From contig JAJJLU010004650.1 of the NCBI GenBank assembly GCA_023807065.1, positions 1 to 10,768 on the forward strand: DNA of 10,768 nucleotides, given 5' to 3'. Source of the DNA: Isotricha intestinalis (Eukaryota; Ciliophora; Litostomatea; Vestibuliferida; Isotrichidae). A program made the position numbers and the translations under genes. The notes beneath the pieces are model-generated. The model saw only the letters and a program-made list of their open reading frames with translations. It had not been told where the DNA came from and searched no databases. This document shows positions 1 through 7,570 of the stretch, piece after piece. The number at the start of each line of letters is the position of its first letter. Position 1 is the stretch's first letter.

Positions 1-130
1 ATCCCCATAAGAAATAATTTAAATATATATTATTATTTTAAGAATAAAATATATTAATTATACGCTAAATTATTTATTCATTTTCAATTATAATCTTATT
101 TTTTAAAAATTTATCAATTATTTACTAAAT

Positions 131-280
131 CTAATTTTTAATAGTCATATAATTTAAAAAAATGCTCATTTGATTCATATCAACAGTAAAATTATAAATT
201 ACTTTTGAAATTCTCTTAATAAATATTTGATAAATAAGTTTAATTTTCTTTAAAGTATTTGAATATAATCTTCTTTTCAT
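131..280 (-). CDS. Possible small ORF, 49 aa, unknown
   Basis: Reading the minus strand from the ATG at 280-278 gives 49 codons ending in TAG at 133-131. The ATG follows a purine-rich leader (AAAGAAGAAAG), and an in-frame TAA lies at 292-290, so the start is bounded. The product would be basic at its N-terminus (MKRRLYSNTLKK), with no signal peptide or clear membrane segment. Composition is more balanced than in most chance frames here (Val, Asp, Thr, Ser, Arg present). A frame this long is nevertheless expected about once or twice by chance in a window of this size and composition. The same frame continues past the TAG with many stops, so it could also be the intact end of a decayed gene. 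I do not recognise it. Confidence 0.2.
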   Translation of the reverse strand: MKRRLYSNTLKKIKLIYQIFIKRISKVIYNFTVDMNQMSIFLNYMTIKN

Positions 281-1363
281 CTTTCTTCTTTAATTAAAAA
301 ATCCTAGGTTAATTTTTCTTTGATAATAATTCAATTTTTTATTAATAGTATTCAAAAATTGTTTTGTTTTATGATTTATAAAATCTTCTTTTGTATACTA
401 CAAATAATTTTGTATTACAACTATTTTAAAACAAAAATTAAGTTGAACATATTTATTCTATTAATTATTATTTATGAATATAGCTTCTTAATTATTTCTA
501 TTAAAAAGAATATATTTTTTAATTATTATTTTAGTATTTATATTTTAGTATTTGAATTAAATCAAAAACAATTAAATTTAAAATCAAAAGAATTACTGTA
601 AAAACTTCTAAACTTAATTATTCAATTGGTTGTTAAAAAGAGTAATATATAAAGAATAATTTTCAAAATAAGGTTCATTTATAAAAATACGATAAAACAT
701 TTATTTGATTTCTATATTTTAAATAAACAATTAATGTTAGAATAAATAAAGATTATCTATTCAATGTAATTTCAATAAACAATAATGAGTAGAAAAAAAG
801 TAAAAAATAGATAAAAGATGAAAAAAAAGATTATTAAAAACATTAAATATTAAGTTAAGAATAATTAAAGGAAGATATAGAAAGAAAAATAAAAAATTAT
901 AAAAATTAAGAATACCAATATATTAAACAGAGAAAATAGAAAATTGAAAATTATATAAATTAAAAAAAATTCCATTGAGTATTAAATTTCCAAACATAAT
1001 ATAAAATTCAATAAATTGTTTTATAAGTTCTGAAAGGAATTTCCCAAATTAAAAAATTTTAAAAAAATAATATGTTAGTTATTATTTTTATATTATTGAA
1101 TAATGGGAAATAAATTATTTTTTAAAATAAAAAAAAGATAATTTATTATAATGATGGATTAAAGAATGATAATAAATAGAGGCAATAAATAAAGATATAA
1201 AAAATTATAGGTTTATTTTAAATTTAAAATATGATATTTTCTGAATTAAATGAATTAATATATTAAAATTGTTTATCTTTCAAAAAATTTAAAATAAATT
1301 CAAAAATTAAAATAAAAATAAAAGTTTTCTGTAAATTATTTATCATTTTTTAATATCATTAAC

Positions 1364-1384
1364 AAAAAAAAAAAATTTTTTTTT
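1364..1384. promoter_or_regulatory. A12-T9 homopolymer tract upstream of peptide gene
   Basis: Twelve A residues (1364-1375) run directly into nine T residues (1376-1384), ending 80 bp before the ATG at 1464. Poly(dA:dT) tracts are known to disfavour nucleosomes and often sit in promoters of AT-rich eukaryotes. Such runs are also common by chance at this base composition, so a promoter role is inference. Confidence 0.2.
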
Positions 1385-1424
1385 GAAAAGCAATATTTAA
1401 AATAAAAAATAATTAAATCGAAAA

Positions 1425-1434
1425 AAATCTTATA
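1425..1434 (+). promoter_or_regulatory. AAATCTTATA element, 39 bp before peptide gene 1
   Basis: The ten bases AAATCTTATA begin 39 bp upstream of the ATG at 1464 and run into TATAAAA. The same ten bases occur on the minus strand at 2311-2302, 42 bp upstream of the start of the second peptide gene. The position fits a TATA-type core promoter with a very short leader. The internal C makes the match less trivial than an all-A/T word, but the base composition still leaves room for coincidence. Confidence 0.35.
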
Positions 1435-1463
1435 AAAATAATCATAAATAAAGATAAAGAAAA

Positions 1464-1661
1464 ATGAGATTCCTTGCTATTTGCTTATTGATACTTTCAT
1501 TATTTGGATTTTCTTATGAAGTGACAAGACAGAAGTGCCACAATGATTATCAAACTTGCGGGGACCGTTGTAATAAGATTAATAATATTAATGTTCGTAT
1601 TAAATGCTTTGAGAATTGTTCTAATAATTTTTATTCATGTTTAGATAAATGTTTTCAATAA
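1464..1661 (+). CDS. Secreted cysteine-rich peptide 1, 65 aa
   Basis: The ATG follows an A-rich leader (AAAGAAAA) and the frame ends in TAA. Residues 1-17 form a typical signal peptide: MR, then a Leu/Ile-rich core, then FGFS with likely cleavage near residue 17 or 18. The mature part is about 48 residues with cysteines at 25, 32, 36, 48, 52, 59 and 63, spaced C-x6-C-x3-C-x11-C-x3-C-x6-C-x3-C. The central C-x3-C-x11-C-x3-C resembles the disulfide layout of helical-hairpin peptides (alpha-hairpinin type), in which two helices are cross-linked by two disulfides; this is a resemblance only. Seven mature cysteines is an odd number, so one may be free, pair with Cys7 of the leader, or link two molecules. 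Net charge of the mature part is slightly positive (about +2). It converges on a second gene with identical spacing at 2093-2269. It could be a defence, competition or signalling peptide; I cannot choose. Confidence 0.85.
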   Translation: MRFLAICLLILSLFGFSYEVTRQKCHNDYQTCGDRCNKINNINVRIKCFENCSNNFYSCLDKCFQ

Positions 1662-2092
1662 TTTAAATAATTTGAAAAACTAATTTTAAATTGTAAAATT
1701 TACTTAAATAATGTTTTTTTAAGTTTTTACTTTATTATTCTAATAGAATTGAATATTTAATTCATAAGATAAGTTTCAATATTATCTTTAAATTAATTAA
1801 CATTATAATAAATTCTTTTACAAGATAATTCAAACAATTAAAATGTTTCATTTATATAATTAAAACCTTAAAATAAGGAGAAACATTCTTTAGATTTATT
1901 TGATTACAAAAACTTATACTTAATCATTAATTTTATAAATCATAAACAAAATAAACAAAACTTTCAATTTTCTAAATTTTTATTACTTTCATTAAAAAAA
2001 CAATGCTCGTTTAAATAAAATATGCTGTTTATTAAATTTAAAAAATATTAAAAAATCTAAAATTTAGTTTTTTAAATATATATTAGTTTTAT
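1662..2092. other. Spacer between convergent peptide genes
   Basis: These 431 bp lie between the stop codons of the two facing peptide genes. I see no ORF, cysteine-coding pattern or long repeat in it. It should contain both 3' untranslated regions, but the AT-richness prevents calling poly(A) signals with any confidence. Confidence 0.5.
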
Positions 2093-2269
2093 TTAACCAT
2101 AATTGCAAAATTCATATTCTTCATAGCAATTTCTTTTACATGCATGTATTTTTGATTTATTTCCACTATAATTACATTTTTTAACACAATTAATTATAGC
2201 TGAATCACAATTTTCTAAAGAGAATGAAAAAAGAGAAAGGATTAAACATAATAAATAAAGGATCCTCAT
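2093..2269 (-). CDS. Secreted cysteine-rich peptide 2, 58 aa (paralogue of peptide 1)
   Basis: The minus strand from the ATG at 2269-2267 gives 58 codons and a TAA at 2095-2093. Residues 1-17 are a signal peptide (MRI, Leu-rich core, LILSLFSFS) whose core matches that of the peptide at 1464-1661 (LILSLFGFS). Mature cysteines are at 21, 28, 32, 44, 48 and 55, spaced C-x6-C-x3-C-x11-C-x3-C-x6-C. All five intervals equal those of peptide 1, which has one further C-x3 at its end. Outside the cysteines and leader few residues agree, and Asn follows the third cysteine in both. Six cysteines allow three disulfides, and mature charge is close to neutral (about +1). An AAATCTTATA element sits 42 bp upstream. 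Shared leader and exact spacing make a real gene and common descent very likely; the function is unknown. Confidence 0.85.
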   Translation of the reverse strand: MRILYLLCLILSLFSFSLENCDSAIINCVKKCNYSGNKSKIHACKRNCYEEYEFCNYG

Positions 2270-2301
2270 TTTAGATTATTTTTTTTTATTGATATATTAT
2301 A

Positions 2302-2311
2302 TATAAGATTT
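2302..2311 (-). promoter_or_regulatory. AAATCTTATA element, 42 bp before peptide gene 2
   Basis: Read on the minus strand, AAATCTTATA occupies 2311-2302, followed by further TATA-rich sequence and then the ATG at 2269. It is the same ten bases at nearly the same distance as the element before the first peptide gene. A shared core promoter is the simplest reading, and it supports common origin or co-expression of the pair. Confidence 0.35.
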
Positions 2312-3547
2312 AATTAATAAATTAAAAAATGAATATAACTGTAAATTAATACAATAAAAAAAATATAAAAATTTATATTCAAAATTTTTTCAAATAAAAT
2401 ATATTATTCTTTCATTTAGTTTTTAAATTTATGGTTAAATATTTAAGATTTTAATGGAAAAAAGATTTGAATTGGGTTAATTTTTTTTTTAATTAACATT
2501 TTTTTAAATTCTTTTTCATTACAATATTTATAAAATTAAAAAATAAGTTTGATTAGATTAAATGATCGCCTATAATTATTCTTTTTTTTTTCTGATTTCC
2601 TTATTGATTTTATATTTAAAAGTTTGTTTTTTTTGAATGATAAAGATAAAATTGATTGTATCGAAATTTTGTTTTTGAAATCTATATGTTACTGTAATTA
2701 TTTTTTAAATTGTTTTTATGTAAAAATTTTACAAAATATTAAATAATAGATATTTGATATTGAAAAATGAATGGAAAAAAAGCAATTAATAAAATCAATT
2801 AAATGTTATTAAAATCATTTATGAACCATTAATGAATTAAATTAATAAATAAAAACTTTTTCATTTTAATATTATTCATAACCAAACACCAATGAATATA
2901 ATTCTTAACTCTTAATTAGCCAAAAAGTATTTTTAAATAAAAGATTTTTATATCTATAATTAAATAAAAAAATAAAACATAAGAATATAATGAGGATTTA
3001 TTTTCAATATTCTTGTTCTAATAACCAGAAATTAAATGGTGTTTTTTTCTAATTTAATTAAAAGAAATGTTAACAATTCAAAAAAAAATTATTATTCCTT
3101 TATTTATGGTTAGACTAAAATAAAAAATAATAAATAGAAAATTTATTACTCTAAAATTATTAAAATTTTTTTATAAAATATTTGAAATTTCATTTCATAA
3201 GGTAATTATAAATGTTAATCGCAAAGAATTTTTATATAATTTTTTTTTGTTTTTAGGAAATTTACTGAATAATATAATTAAGGAAATAAAATTAATATTT
3301 TTTGAAAAAAATAAGAAAAAATAGCTTTAATGTTATGATAATATTTACACAATTATTTTAATTTTTTTAAAAAGAGAAATAATAATCAATCATAGATTTA
3401 AGATTGAAATAAACAAAAGATTACTTTCTAAATTTATTATTCAATTATTTTAAATTTTAAATAATATTATTATTTAAATTATAAAATAAACTAACTTTTG
3501 TCTGAATATTAATTCAACTGAAATAAATAAAAAAAATAAACTTAATA
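2312..3547. other. AT-rich gap before the 711-residue gene
   Basis: I find no supportable gene in these 1.2 kb. A plus-strand frame without ATG at 2576-2750 is open for over 50 codons, which is expected by chance at this composition. A 20-codon ATG frame at 2991 begins like the peptide leaders (MRIYF) but loses hydrophobicity at once and has a single cysteine, so I do not count it as a third family member. The last 60 bp before 3548 are A-rich and probably hold the leader of the next gene. Confidence 0.55.
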
Positions 3548-5683
3548 ATGCCAACTGAAAAACCTTTACAAATATATTGTTATTTATGTTCAGATATCCC
3601 TTCAATTTCATATGAAGTTAAAAAATTTATATTATATATTAATTTTATTTGCAAAAATGGACATCAAAGAATAATTGAAATAAGAAATTATGAAAAAAAT
3701 GAAAAATGTAAAATTTGTCAAAAAATTTTGGGAAAGAAAAATTTTGAATATAATATTGATTTAAATGGGTACATTTGTTTAAATTGTATTGATATAACTA
3801 ATGAAAATATTTCAAATAATTATTTAAAAACAATTGATTTTGATGTTAATCAATTTTTACAAAAATTTAAAAATTTTTTGGATGATTTTGAAATTGATGA
3901 AGATAAACCAATTACTATAAGTTTTTATGGAATATTTTCAATGTTTTTCAAAGATTTTTCTATCTTAAAACAATTCAATTTGTATCATACACAATTAAAT
4001 GTCAACATAAGTACTCTTTTCCTTATTAAATGGAATCAATTATTTTTTTCTGATGAAAATTTTAAAATAATTTTAAAAGGAAACTATCCTTATATTTTAT
4101 TCAATGAATTTTTTAGTGAAGATTATTTAAATTATTATCAAACAAATGAACTTTTAGAAATATATAAAATGCTTAAATTATATATTGAAAATAAAATTAC
4201 AATTAATAATGAATTCAGATTGAATTTAAATATGGAAATAATGATAAATAAAGAAAAAGAAAATAATTTATTTAATACATTTATTTTTAATGAACATAGA
4301 ATTTTATCAAATGAAAAGGAAATTAATTTAGATTATGAAATTAAATTAGTTAAATTAGAAAATCTTATAAGTAACTTTTTTCATGAAAAAGAAATATTTC
4401 CTTCATTATTTATTTTTAAAAAGAAATTATGTAAATTAATTATAGATTCATTATATTCAGTATATTATTCCTTATTAGATGATATCCAACCAAATCATGA
4501 TTCATTATTATATTTATATAAAAGACTTAGAAAAACCTATAATGAAATAAATAACGATAATTTAAAACTAAAAATAGAAGGAGTTTTATCAAAACTAAAT
4601 TATCTATTAATGAATATGATTGGAGAAGAGCAAAATAAATTAAGAACTGAAATTTACATGGATTCCTATAATGATGTTAGTGAATTTAATGAAAAAGAAC
4701 TAGATGAAATAAATAAAATATGTTCTCAATTAGAAATAAAAAACAAAGATGAAAAAATAGAATATAATTATTTAAATTATGATTATTTCATATTAAAATT
4801 CTCTCTCAATTTTCTACATTATATAAAAGATAAATCAAACTCTATAATACATATTTTGTTTGAAGAAATTTCATATTATTTTTATGAGCCTCAAATAAAA
4901 GATTCAACCACTTTATTTCAATTAATTTCAAATATATTTCAAAAAAAATATATTCCTTCAGAACTTAATTTCAATCAAGTGGTAAATTTATTTTTGTCTC
5001 GAAATTCAAAGCAAGAAACAATTAAAAGTATAATAAAAAAAATTGAAGATGATTTAGTTAATGATCAAACTTTAATAATTAATAAAAATATTAATGAAGA
5101 ATTTTTAAATTTAAAAAAAGATATTAATATGATTAAAAATAATATTGAAAAATTAAAAAAAAATTATGACACTATCCTAAAAATAAATTTAGAGTCAAAT
5201 GATAAAAAAATTCTTGGGAAAAAACCAAATAAATTCGAAGAATTTTTTATTAATAAAATTAATTGTCAAATGAATGAAATAAATGAAAAAATGAATTATG
5301 TGAATAAGAATAATCCAATTATGAATGAAAAAATAAATAATATAATTTTAAAAAATATTTTAAATGAAAAATTAAAATTAATCTTACCTGAAATAGAAAC
5401 TAAAAAATTTAAAGATTTTTCATTAGATGAGTTGTTTATAAAATGGAAGGAAGAAGAAAAAATAAGAATAAATAAATATTTAGTTGGAAATGTTTTAATA
5501 GAAATTAATAATCAATTAAGTAATTATAACTTTGAATGTTTTGTCCAGTTTTTATATAATTTTAGTAAAAATAATGATATTATGATTAATTTATATAATG
5601 AAGAACCTGATTTAAACTTAAATCTCTTCCTATATAAAAATAAAATAAATCCAAAATTATGTAAATTAAAGAATGAATATTGA
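3548..5683 (+). CDS. Orphan 711-aa protein with N-terminal zinc-binding module and helical body
   Basis: The ATG follows an A-rich leader (AATAAACTTAATA). The frame ends in TGA at 5681-5683, with an in-frame TAA nine bases further on. The N-terminus carries eight evenly paired metal ligands: Cys11/Cys14, Cys35/His39, Cys54/Cys57 and Cys77/Cys80, spaced C-x2-C-x20-C-x3-H-x14-C-x2-C-x19-C-x2-C. This fits two tandem zinc-ribbon-like units. It is not a classical RING because 14 residues, not two or three, separate the His from the third pair. Residues 100-480 are rich in Asn, Lys, Phe, Leu and Tyr and look mainly helical. Coiled coil is likely at about 493-545 (KKDINMIKNNIEKLKK) and 564-612. There is no signal peptide or membrane segment, so it is presumably cytosolic or nuclear. 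Few cysteines occur after residue 80, which supports a metal-site role for the cluster. I do not recognise the family; a scaffold or ubiquitin-related role would be a guess. Confidence 0.93.
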   Translation: MPTEKPLQIYCYLCSDIPSISYEVKKFILYINFICKNGHQRIIEIRNYEKNEKCKICQKILGKKNFEYNIDLNGYICLNCIDITNENISNNYLKTIDFDVNQFLQKFKNFLDDFEIDEDKPITISFYGIFSMFFKDFSILKQFNLYHTQLNVNISTLFLIKWNQLFFSDENFKIILKGNYPYILFNEFFSEDYLNYYQTNELLEIYKMLKLYIENKITINNEFRLNLNMEIMINKEKENNLFNTFIFNEHRILSNEKEINLDYEIKLVKLENLISNFFHEKEIFPSLFIFKKKLCKLIIDSLYSVYYSLLDDIQPNHDSLLYLYKRLRKTYNEINNDNLKLKIEGVLSKLNYLLMNMIGEEQNKLRTEIYMDSYNDVSEFNEKELDEINKICSQLEIKNKDEKIEYNYLNYDYFILKFSLNFLHYIKDKSNSIIHILFEEISYYFYEPQIKDSTTLFQLISNIFQKKYIPSELNFNQVVNLFLSRNSKQETIKSIIKKIEDDLVNDQTLIINKNINEEFLNLKKDINMIKNNIEKLKKNYDTILKINLESNDKKILGKKPNKFEEFFINKINCQMNEINEKMNYVNKNNPIMNEKINNIILKNILNEKLKLILPEIETKKFKDFSLDELFIKWKEEEKIRINKYLVGNVLIEINNQLSNYNFECFVQFLYNFSKNNDIMINLYNEEPDLNLNLFLYKNKINPKLCKLKNEY

Positions 5684-6390
5684 ATTTTGAATTAATTAAT
5701 AATTAAATAATTTTTACAAGTAATTATAAATTTAAATTAAAAAAACTTTCTTTTTTGAAAATTGATAAATAATATAAAATCATTATAAATTAAACATAAA
5801 AATATCTTTATTTGTAAATATTTCAAATATGAGATAATTTTGTTACAAAAAATAAAAGAGGAAATTGAATATTTGGGATTTATATTTTTTGTAAAATGTT
5901 TAATAATAAATTTCTGTCTCTGATGAAAAATAACAATCATTTATACTTTCTTTGAATTGTTGTATAGATGATTTTATGCCAATGAAATCAGATAAAAATA
6001 ATATAGGAATAAGAGTTTATGGAAGTAAAAAATTGTCATTAATTTTTGAATTTTTTTTGATTAAATTTTTATTTCCTTATCTTCCTCAAAATACTCATGA
6101 TGAGGTATTTAAAAATTAATAAACAATAATCTCTTTTAGGTTTAATAATAAATAATATTTAATAAACATATATTAATTTCTAAATTATACAATTCATCTT
6201 TATATTATTATATTCATTTTTTCTTAATAAAAGTATATTATTTCTTGGATTAAATTATAATCAATTTCTATTTAAATATATCTAAAATAAAAAAATTTAA
6301 ATAGAAAAATTATTTATTCAATTTTTTTTTAATTCCATCTAATAATAAAGAATATAATTAAAACATTAGATTTAAATGAAAATTATATTA
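5684..6390. other. Gap with one coding-like fragment
   Basis: This 0.7-kb region separates the 711-residue gene from the receptor, and the two converge on it. No complete gene is visible. A 67-codon minus-strand frame (5737-5940) is Ile/Phe/Lys-rich, has no recognisable features and is of chance length. The plus strand shows coding-like sequence at about 5930-6120 (listed separately) and a shorter piece near 5840-5890 reading QKIKEEIEYLGF in another frame. The rest, 6140-6390, is plain A/T sequence that probably includes the receptor's 3' untranslated region. Confidence 0.5.
5934..6119 (+). pseudogene. Coding-like gene fragment, product unknown
   Basis: The frame opens after a TAA at 5931-5933 and closes with TAA at 6117-6119. 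From 5976 (ATG) it is clearly richer in G+C than the flanks and reads like protein: MPMKSDKNNIGIRVYGSKK, then a hydrophobic stretch, then FPYLPQNTHDE. Such Gly, Pro, Asp, Arg and Val content is unusual for chance frames here. Upstream the same frame (ISVSDEK) is cut by the TAA at 5931. A possible 35-nt intron (GTATTT to CTCTTTTAG, 6105-6139) would replace the end after Asp-Glu with Val-stop. No start with a convincing 5' part is present, so it looks like a decayed copy or the 3' exon of a broken gene. A short independent gene starting at 5976 cannot be excluded. I do not recognise the protein. Confidence 0.35.
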
Positions 6391-7428
6391 CTAGATATTC
6401 AAACTTAGTTGACTTACTTTTTCATCTTCATCTTCTAATTTATAAGGGCCATCATCATCATTATTTATACAATTTTCATTTAACTCATTTTCTTTAGAAG
6501 TTGATTGTGAGGCAGTTAAGCTTTGAATCTTTTGATTATTTTGATTTTTATTTCCTAAACAACATAAAAGGCAATTACATGAAAAATAAGCTAAATAATA
6601 ATAAAAACCTCTAAAAGTAGATAAAAAAGCATTAATTATAAAAATTATTTTTGTTTTATTAAAAATTATTAACACTCTAGTAATTGTGGAAACAAACCAA
6701 ATAAAACAAATAAAAAATGGATATATTAAAACTTTACGAATTTGATTTAGTTTATAAGTTGTTTTATCTTCTCCTTCAAAATTTAAACTTTGTTCTTTAC
6801 TTTCAGAAACCAATTCTTGTTCTATTTCAAAATACTCTTTTGATTTTTGATTTATTTCATTTAGTGAAGAAATGCAATAAAATAAACTTATTGAAAGAAA
6901 AATCCAAACAACACTTATCACCAAATAAACAAAAGGTTGTTGTAAATAATAAGCAAATTTTGTGGATCCTTTATCACTATTCACTCTATTTTCTTTAATT
7001 TCAATTATTAATAATAATGTTGAGACAATCCCTGGAAATAAAATAGCTAATAAATAAATTTTATAAGATGAATTTTTACCAAAACTTGATTGATTATTAT
7101 GTAATAAAGAATTGATTTCTCTTGATAATATGTAACTCATAAGAGGAGTGCATAAATCAGAGAAAACTGCAATTATTATTTGAATTTTACATATTACTAT
7201 TTGTTGATTTGTGTTTGAATTTTTTAAAAAATTTATTAATTTATGAAAACAATTCAACATTTCGGATATTGTTACCATTATTAAACAATTCACTATTATT
7301 CCTTTTTTTTTTACTTTTAAATAATTATTGAGCATAATTAACACAAAAAAAAGAGAAACACAACCACCTACAGCATATAAAGAAAATTGAATCTTTTCAA
7401 ATAATTTATCATCCATTGAATAAATCAT
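6391..7428 (-). CDS. Seven-helix receptor, cAMP-receptor-like GPCR
   Basis: This 345-residue protein has seven hydrophobic segments, at about 16-36, 44-66, 77-103, 124-143, 165-188, 231-256 and 261-283. It has a short N-terminus, a charged third inner loop (189-230) and a 60-residue tail. Helix 6 reads YPFFICFIWFVSTITRVL, matching the Tyr/Trp/Arg pattern of Dictyostelium cAR and Crl receptors, and helix 7 has RGFYYYLAYF. Members act at the plasma membrane, usually through heterotrimeric G proteins; the ligand cannot be told. Cys80 before helix 3 fits the outer disulfide cysteine of cAR1, but the second outer loop (about 144-164) has no cysteine to pair with it. Cys284, 286, 289 and 290 follow helix 7 and may be palmitoylated. 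A Ser/Thr group (303-311) and an acidic stretch (324-336) fill the tail. The start may be Met1 or Met5; neither has A at -3. TAG is followed at once by TAA. It lies 142 bp downstream of the copine on the same strand. Confidence 0.85.
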   Translation of the reverse strand: MIYSMDDKLFEKIQFSLYAVGGCVSLFFVLIMLNNYLKVKKKGIIVNCLIMVTISEMLNCFHKLINFLKNSNTNQQIVICKIQIIIAVFSDLCTPLMSYILSREINSLLHNNQSSFGKNSSYKIYLLAILFPGIVSTLLLIIEIKENRVNSDKGSTKFAYYLQQPFVYLVISVVWIFLSISLFYCISSLNEINQKSKEYFEIEQELVSESKEQSLNFEGEDKTTYKLNQIRKVLIYPFFICFIWFVSTITRVLIIFNKTKIIFIINAFLSTFRGFYYYLAYFSCNCLLCCLGNKNQNNQKIQSLTASQSTSKENELNENCINNDDDGPYKLEDEDEKVSQLSLNI

Positions 7429-7570
7429 AAATGCTTTAACAATGTAAAATATAAAAAATTTATAATAAAAAAAATTTTAAAAAATGATTTCAAAACTAAA
7501 AATATTATAAATAAAAAACCCTAAGAAAGCTAATAAATTTATCAAAATCAATACTCAAAATTACTCTATT

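Larger units (their letters stand above)
1..1463. other. AT-rich gap left of the peptide genes
   Basis: I see no confident gene here. There is one weak 49-codon minus-strand frame (131-280, listed separately). A plus-strand open frame at 308-601 has no ATG until 371, encodes almost only Ile, Phe, Leu, Tyr, Lys and Asn, and lacks the A-rich leader seen before most real genes here; I treat it as chance. From about 780 to 960 the plus strand is strongly purine-rich but is crossed by many stops. A long A-then-T tract lies at 1364-1384, just upstream of the first peptide gene. Confidence 0.6.

Noticed and set aside
308..601. Plus-strand open frame of about 98 codons
   Set aside because: It has no ATG until 371 and no A-rich leader. 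It is almost wholly Ile/Phe/Leu/Tyr/Lys/Asn and has base composition like the gaps. It is longer than expected by chance but has no positive feature.
784..1330. Purine-rich plus-strand tract readable as a Lys-rich protein if stops are ignored
   Set aside because: It is interrupted by TAA, TAG or TGA every few codons, has no segment with clear coding composition, and reflects strand purine bias.
2576..2752. Plus-strand frame with four cysteines, near the peptide genes
   Set aside because: It has no ATG and no signal peptide, its cysteine spacing is unrelated to the peptide family, and its length is expected by chance.
2991..3053. 20-codon frame starting MRIYF, considered as a third peptide-family member
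   Set aside because: The hydrophobic leader core is absent, only one cysteine is present, and the frame stops too early.
5737..5940. 67-codon minus-strand frame
   Set aside because: Its length is expected by chance, its composition is Ile/Phe/Lys-rich, it has no motif, and the opposite strand looks more coding-like.
6717..6998. 93-codon plus-strand frame
   Set aside because: It lies antisense within the receptor gene, starts at a non-ATG codon or weak context, and is a shadow of that gene.
7517..7526. AAACCCTAAG, considered as telomere-like repeat
   Set aside because: It occurs as a single copy with no tandem array, between two genes.
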